From DASYFG01 sp036498565 (GTDB lineage: Bacteria > Bacillota > Bacilli > Lactobacillales > Lactobacillaceae), in NCBI GenBank assembly GCA_036498565.1, contig DASYFG010000003.1, positions 186,001-250,000 of the forward strand: a DNA stretch of 64,000 nucleotides, read 5' to 3'. Below, in pieces: positions 60,670 through 64,000 of this stretch (position 1 is its first letter; each line of letters begins with the position of its first letter). A program made the translations under genes and the position numbers. The notes beneath the pieces are model-generated. The model was given only the letters and a program-made list of their open reading frames with translations, did not search any database and had not been told where the DNA came from.

Positions 60670-61083
60670 ATGTTAGTTCCAAAGCGTGTAAAGTTCCGTC
60701 GTCCTCACCGTGGCCACATGCGTGGTGAAGCTAAAGGTGGGAAGACGGTGACGTTTGGTGAATTTGGTTTGCAAGCAACGACTTCAAGCTGGATCACAAA
60801 CCGTCAAATTGAAGCTGCCCGTATTGCAATGACACGTTATATGAAGCGTGGTGGTAAGGTTTGGATTAAGATCTTCCCTCACAAGTCATACACATCTAAG
60901 GGTGTCGGTGTCCGAATGGGTAACGGTAAGGGTTCACCAGATGGTTGGGTAGAACCAGTTAAGCGTGGTAAGGTAATGTTCGAAGTTGCCGGTGTGCCTG
61001 AAGATGTTGCGCGTGAAGCGTTGCGTTTGGCACAACACAAGTTGCCTGTCCGTACAAAGATTGTTACACGGGAGGCTGAATAA
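60670..61083 (+). CDS. rplP: 50S ribosomal protein L16
   Basis: A 137-residue protein near the A-site tRNA: MLVPKRVKFRRPHRGHMRGEAKGG and RMGNGKGSPDGWVEPVKRGKVMFEV. SD AGGAGGG. Stop overlaps the rpmC start. Confidence 0.97.
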   Translation: MLVPKRVKFRRPHRGHMRGEAKGGKTVTFGEFGLQATTSSWITNRQIEAARIAMTRYMKRGGKVWIKIFPHKSYTSKGVGVRMGNGKGSPDGWVEPVKRGKVMFEVAGVPEDVAREALRLAQHKLPVRTKIVTREAE

Positions 61084-61289
61084 TGGTTAAAGCTATCGAA
61101 TTAAAAGATTTGACACTTGCTGATTTGAAAGACCGTGAAGCACAATTCAAAGAAGAATTGTTCAACTTGCGTTTCCAATTGGCAACAGGTCAACTTGAAA
61201 ACACAGCGCGTATCGGTCAAGTTCGCAAGGACATCGCTCGCGTGAAGACGGTTATCCGTCAAACTGAATTGGCGCAAGCCAAGCAATAA
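61083..61289 (+). CDS. rpmC: 50S ribosomal protein L29
   Basis: A 68-residue coiled-coil protein at the tunnel exit: LKDREAQFKEELFNLRFQLATGQLENTARIGQVRKDIARVKT. Confidence 0.96.
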   Translation: MVKAIELKDLTLADLKDREAQFKEELFNLRFQLATGQLENTARIGQVRKDIARVKTVIRQTELAQAKQ

Positions 61290-61309
61290 AACGAAAGGAA
61301 GGCTAAATT

Positions 61310-61576
61310 ATGACTGAAGAACGTAACGCTCGTAAAGTTTACCGTGGACGCGTTGTTTCAGATAAGATGGACAAGACAATCACTGTCGCTGTTGATACTT
61401 ATGTGAACCACGCCGTTTACGGTAAGCGTGTTCGATACACAAAGAAGTTTAAGGCGCACGATGAAAACAACTCAGCTAAGACTGGTGACATCGTACGTAT
61501 CATGGAAACTCGTCCAATGTCTGCAACAAAGCACTTCCGTTTAGTTGAAGTTGTTGAAGAAGCTGTAATTCTTTAA
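61310..61576 (+). CDS. rpsQ: 30S ribosomal protein S17
   Basis: An 88-residue OB-fold protein: RKVYRGRVVSDKMDKTITVAVDTYVNHAVYGKRVRYTKKFKAHDE. SD AAAGGA. Confidence 0.96.
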   Translation: MTEERNARKVYRGRVVSDKMDKTITVAVDTYVNHAVYGKRVRYTKKFKAHDENNSAKTGDIVRIMETRPMSATKHFRLVEVVEEAVIL

Positions 61577-61623
61577 TTCACTACTAAACATCGTATTTTA
61601 TTGCTAACAAGGAGGAAGAAACC

Positions 61624-61992
61624 ATGATTCAACAAGAGAGTCGTTTGAAAGTGGCTGACAACTCTGGAGCACGTGAAATCTTGACGATTAAAGTGCTTGG
61701 TGGTTCAGGCCGCAAGTTTGCTGGCGTTGGTGACATGATCGTTGCCACAGTTAAGCAAGCAACACCTGGTGGAAACGTTAAGAAGGGTGACGTCGTTAAG
61801 GCTGTTATCGTTCGTACCGTTTCAGATGTTCGCCGTAACGATGGTTCATACATCAACTTCGATGACAACGCTGCTGTTATCGTAAAGGCTGACAAGTCAC
61901 CAGTTGGTACGCGTATCTTTGGTCCTGTCGCACGTGAATTGCGTGACGCGGACTACATGCGTATCGTTTCATTGGCACCAGAAGTGCTCTAA
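61624..61992 (+). CDS. rplN: 50S ribosomal protein L14
   Basis: A 122-residue protein: MIQQESRLKVADNSGAREI and RGGSYINFDDNAAV-type core (here RNDGSYINFDDNAAVIVK). SD AGGAGG. It forms an intersubunit bridge. Confidence 0.97.
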   Translation: MIQQESRLKVADNSGAREILTIKVLGGSGRKFAGVGDMIVATVKQATPGGNVKKGDVVKAVIVRTVSDVRRNDGSYINFDDNAAVIVKADKSPVGTRIFGPVARELRDADYMRIVSLAPEVL

Positions 61993-62014
61993 TACTGACA
62001 AGGAGGAGCCAATC

Positions 62015-62323
62015 ATGTTTGTAAAAACAGGTGATAAGGTTCGCATCATTGCTGGTAAGGACAAGGGTAAGGAAGGCGTTGTTACAAAGACAATCGCTTC
62101 TAAGAACCGTGTCGTTGTCGAAGGTGTGAACATTGCTAAGAAGCACCAAAAGCCTTCAAACCAATATCCACAAGGTGGAATTATTGATGTTGAAGCTGCT
62201 ATTAACGCTTCAAACGTACAATTGCTTGATCCAGAAACAAACCAACCAACACGTGTTGGTTACAAGTTTGTTGACGGCAAGAAGGTACGTTTTGCTAAGA
62301 AGTCTGGCGCAACGCTAGCTTAA
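62015..62323 (+). CDS. rplX: 50S ribosomal protein L24
   Basis: A 102-residue KOW-domain protein: MFVKTGDKVRIIAGKDKGKEGVV. The start is ATG 62015 with AGGAGG upstream; a longer frame from 61904 overlaps rplN and is not family sequence. Confidence 0.96.
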   Translation: MFVKTGDKVRIIAGKDKGKEGVVTKTIASKNRVVVEGVNIAKKHQKPSNQYPQGGIIDVEAAINASNVQLLDPETNQPTRVGYKFVDGKKVRFAKKSGATLA

Positions 62324-62347
62324 TATTTGAAAGGTGAAATCATTTTC

Positions 62348-62899
62348 ATGGCTAATGCATTAAAAGAAAAATATGTTAATGAAGTTCAACCTGCCTTGAT
62401 CGAAAAGTTTAACTACTCATCATCAATGCAAACACCAAAGATCGAAAAGATCGTCTTAAACATGGGTGTTGGTGATGCTGTATCAAACTCAAAGAACTTG
62501 GATGAAGCGGTTGAAGAATTGAAGTTGATTGCTGGTCAACAACCAGTTATCACAAAAGCAAAGAAGTCAATCGCTGGGTTCCGTTTGCGTGAAGGTATGT
62601 CAATTGGTACAAAGGTTACATTGCGTGGAGAACGTATGTACGAATTCTTGGACAAGTTGATCAACATTTCATTGCCACGTGTGCGTGACTTCCGTGGTGT
62701 ATCTGCAACGGCCTTTGACGGTCGTGGTAACTACACATTGGGTGTCCGCGAACAATTGATTTTCCCAGAAATCGATTATGACCAAGTGAACCGTGTTCGT
62801 GGATTGGACATCGTTATCGTAACGACAGCCAACTCTGACGAAGAAGGTCGCGAATTATTGGCTCAATTGGGAATGCCTTTCGTTAAGCCAACGAACTAA
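62348..62899 (+). CDS. rplE: 50S ribosomal protein L5
   Basis: A 183-residue 5S rRNA-binding protein: LKEKYVNEVQPALIEKFNYSS and SLPRVRDFRGVSATAFDGRGNYTLGVREQ. The start is ATG 62348 after AAAGGTG. It is followed directly by rpsH, without rpsN. Confidence 0.96.
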   Translation: MANALKEKYVNEVQPALIEKFNYSSSMQTPKIEKIVLNMGVGDAVSNSKNLDEAVEELKLIAGQQPVITKAKKSIAGFRLREGMSIGTKVTLRGERMYEFLDKLINISLPRVRDFRGVSATAFDGRGNYTLGVREQLIFPEIDYDQVNRVRGLDIVIVTTANSDEEGRELLAQLGMPFVKPTN

Positions 62900-63043
62900 G
62901 CATTTTCAATTAAAGCGCATTTGATAGTAAAGTACCTCTATTGGACGGACGCGCTTTTAACGAAACGACAGCTTGGCTGACGTTTGGTTAAAAACGTTTC
63001 GTTACGAGGCAACTGCTAAGTTTATAAAGGAGAACTTGATACA
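62900..63043 (+). other. structured spacer rplE-rpsH where rpsN is usually found
   Basis: This 144-bp gap has no S14-like frame. It forms two tandem perfect hairpins: AAAGCGC/GCGCTTT (62912-62918 with 62951-62957, inner ATAG/CTAT) and AACGAAACG/CGTTTCGTT (62959-62967 with 62995-63003, inner CAGC/GCTG). An SD AAAGGAG for rpsH ends it. A ribosomal-protein binding site such as for S8 is possible but unproven. Confidence 0.5.
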
Positions 63044-63442
63044 ATGTCAATGACTGATCCAATTGCAGACCTTTTGACACGTATTCGTAACGCCAACATG
63101 GTGCACCACGAATCTGTTGAAATTCCTGCATCAAAGATTAAAAAAGACATCGTCGAAATCCTCAAAGCTGAAGGTTTCGTCCGTGATGTTGAATACATTG
63201 AAGACGACAAGCAAGGCGTTATCCGCGTCTTCTTGAAGTACGGTGAAGACCGTGCACGCGTCATCACAGGTTTGAAGCGTATCTCAAAGCCAGGTTTGCG
63301 TAAGTATGCGAAGGCTGATGCTTTGCCAAAGGTCTTAAACGGCCTTGGTATCGCCATCATCTCAACTTCTGAAGGTGTTATCACTGACAAAGAAGCGCGT
63401 CAAAAGCAAATCGGTGGCGAAGTTATCGCTTACGTTTGGTAA
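63044..63442 (+). CDS. rpsH: 30S ribosomal protein S8
   Basis: A 132-residue protein: MTDPIADLLTRIRNANMVHHESVEIPASKIK and the C-terminal GIAIISTSEGVITDKEARQKQIGGEVIAYVW. The first of two close ATGs was used. In E. coli S8 autoregulates the spc operon. Confidence 0.96.
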   Translation: MSMTDPIADLLTRIRNANMVHHESVEIPASKIKKDIVEILKAEGFVRDVEYIEDDKQGVIRVFLKYGEDRARVITGLKRISKPGLRKYAKADALPKVLNGLGIAIISTSEGVITDKEARQKQIGGEVIAYVW

Positions 63443-63493
63443 TTAACCCCGTTAATTGCCTCACGGTAATACATCTTAGATAGGAGACTTACC

Positions 63494-64000
63494 ATGAGTC
63501 GTATTGGAAACAAGGTTATCACATTGCCTGCTGACGTTGAAGTTAAGCAAGACGGCAGTGTTGTGACAGTTAAAGGCCCTAAGGGTGAATTGTCACGTGA
63601 AATTTCTGACAAGATTTCAATGAGCGTTGAAGGTACAGAAGTATCATTCACACGTTCAGCTGAAGACACAAAGACACGTGCTTTGCACGGTACTACACGT
63701 GCCAACGTTGCAAACATGGTTGAAGGTGTTTCAGAAGGATTCAAGAAGACTTTGAAGCTTGTCGGTGTTGGTTACCGTGCTGCAAAGCAAGGTAACAAGC
63801 TTGTTTTGAACGTGGGTTACTCACACCCCGTTGAATTTGAAGACCGTGACGGTTTGACAGTTGAAGTTCCTGACAACAACACAGTCATCGTTTCAGGAAT
63901 TAACAAGCAATTCGTTGGTGACTTTTCAGCCGAAATTCGTGCCGTACGTGCACCTGAACCTTATAAGGGTAAGGGTATTCGATACGAAGGCGAATACGTA
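63494..64000 (+). CDS. rplF: 50S ribosomal protein L6 (5' part)
   Basis: ATG 63494 with SD AGGAG opens a frame that runs off the right edge after 169 codons of about 178. The start reads MSRIGNKVITLPADVEVKQDG, then VKGPKGELSREI and the C-terminal repeat with VGVGYRAAKQGNKLVLNVGYSHPVE and APEPYKGKGIRYEGE. Confidence 0.95.
   Translation, partial: MSRIGNKVITLPADVEVKQDGSVVTVKGPKGELSREISDKISMSVEGTEVSFTRSAEDTKTRALHGTTRANVANMVEGVSEGFKKTLKLVGVGYRAAKQGNKLVLNVGYSHPVEFEDRDGLTVEVPDNNTVIVSGINKQFVGDFSAEIRAVRAPEPYKGKGIRYEGEYV

Noticed and set aside
1..64000. Mobile elements, prophage genes or CRISPR arrays
   Set aside because: No transposase, integrase, att-like repeats or spaced direct repeats were found; gene order is that of a conserved chromosomal backbone.

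Overview
The window is a dense housekeeping segment of a low-to-moderate GC Gram-positive genome. Gene order, the rpoB/rpoC and S10-spc clusters, comFA-comFC-hpf-secA-prfB, ctsR-clpC without mcsAB, and sigma-A type promoters with strong AGGAG Shine-Dalgarno (SD) sites point to a lactic acid bacterium of the Lactobacillaceae (Leuconostoc/Weissella-like). Highly expressed genes use TTG almost exclusively for leucine. No phage, insertion sequence or CRISPR array is visible. One tRNA, at least one good small-RNA candidate and many terminators are present.

Layout: 1-681 end of a gluconate kinase, then a multi-hairpin RNA; 959-4011 a YhgE/Pip membrane protein convergent with an HD phosphohydrolase; 4091-8670 DUF1934, rpoE, pyrG, murA, rpmE2; 8748-13645 murF, cshA, acpS, alr, mazF; 13668-25193 CBS protein, pth, mfd, EamA transporter, rqcP, divIC, a tilS-hpt fusion, ftsH, hslO; 25204-28505 two small regulator/target units (MerR with an SDR enzyme, PadR with an efflux pump); 28610-31968 tRNA-Arg, YigZ, comFA, comFC, hpf; 32075-39421 secA, prfB, ctsR, clpC, a TetR regulator; 39655-46953 rpoB, rpoC; 46988-47422 a short ComC-type prepilin peptidase; 47675-50869 rpsL, rpsG, fusA; 51134-56217 an MFS transporter behind a long leader and potABCD; 56465 to the end the S10-spc ribosomal operon up to rplF.

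Most interesting points: (1) comFA and the prepilin peptidase gene, 18 kb apart and on opposite strands, share a bipartite promoter (AAAAGAC, 16 nt, CGTNTAANAAAG) ending at the ATG, which looks like a competence-sigma box giving leaderless mRNAs. (2) A 140-nt RNA (763-904) is built of five perfect hairpins, three with C-rich loops that resemble anti-Shine-Dalgarno sRNAs. (3) Hsp33 has lost all cysteines of its redox zinc switch. (4) The MFS transporter leader carries a small ORF starting MRTR and a hairpin that hides a second small ORF, as in drug-sensing ribosome-stalling attenuators. (5) Attenuator-like leaders precede pyrG, rpoB, fusA and possibly rpsL. (6) MurA has Asp in place of the fosfomycin-target Cys. 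(7) rpsN is missing from the spc cluster, and several zinc-dependent parts are replaced or lost.
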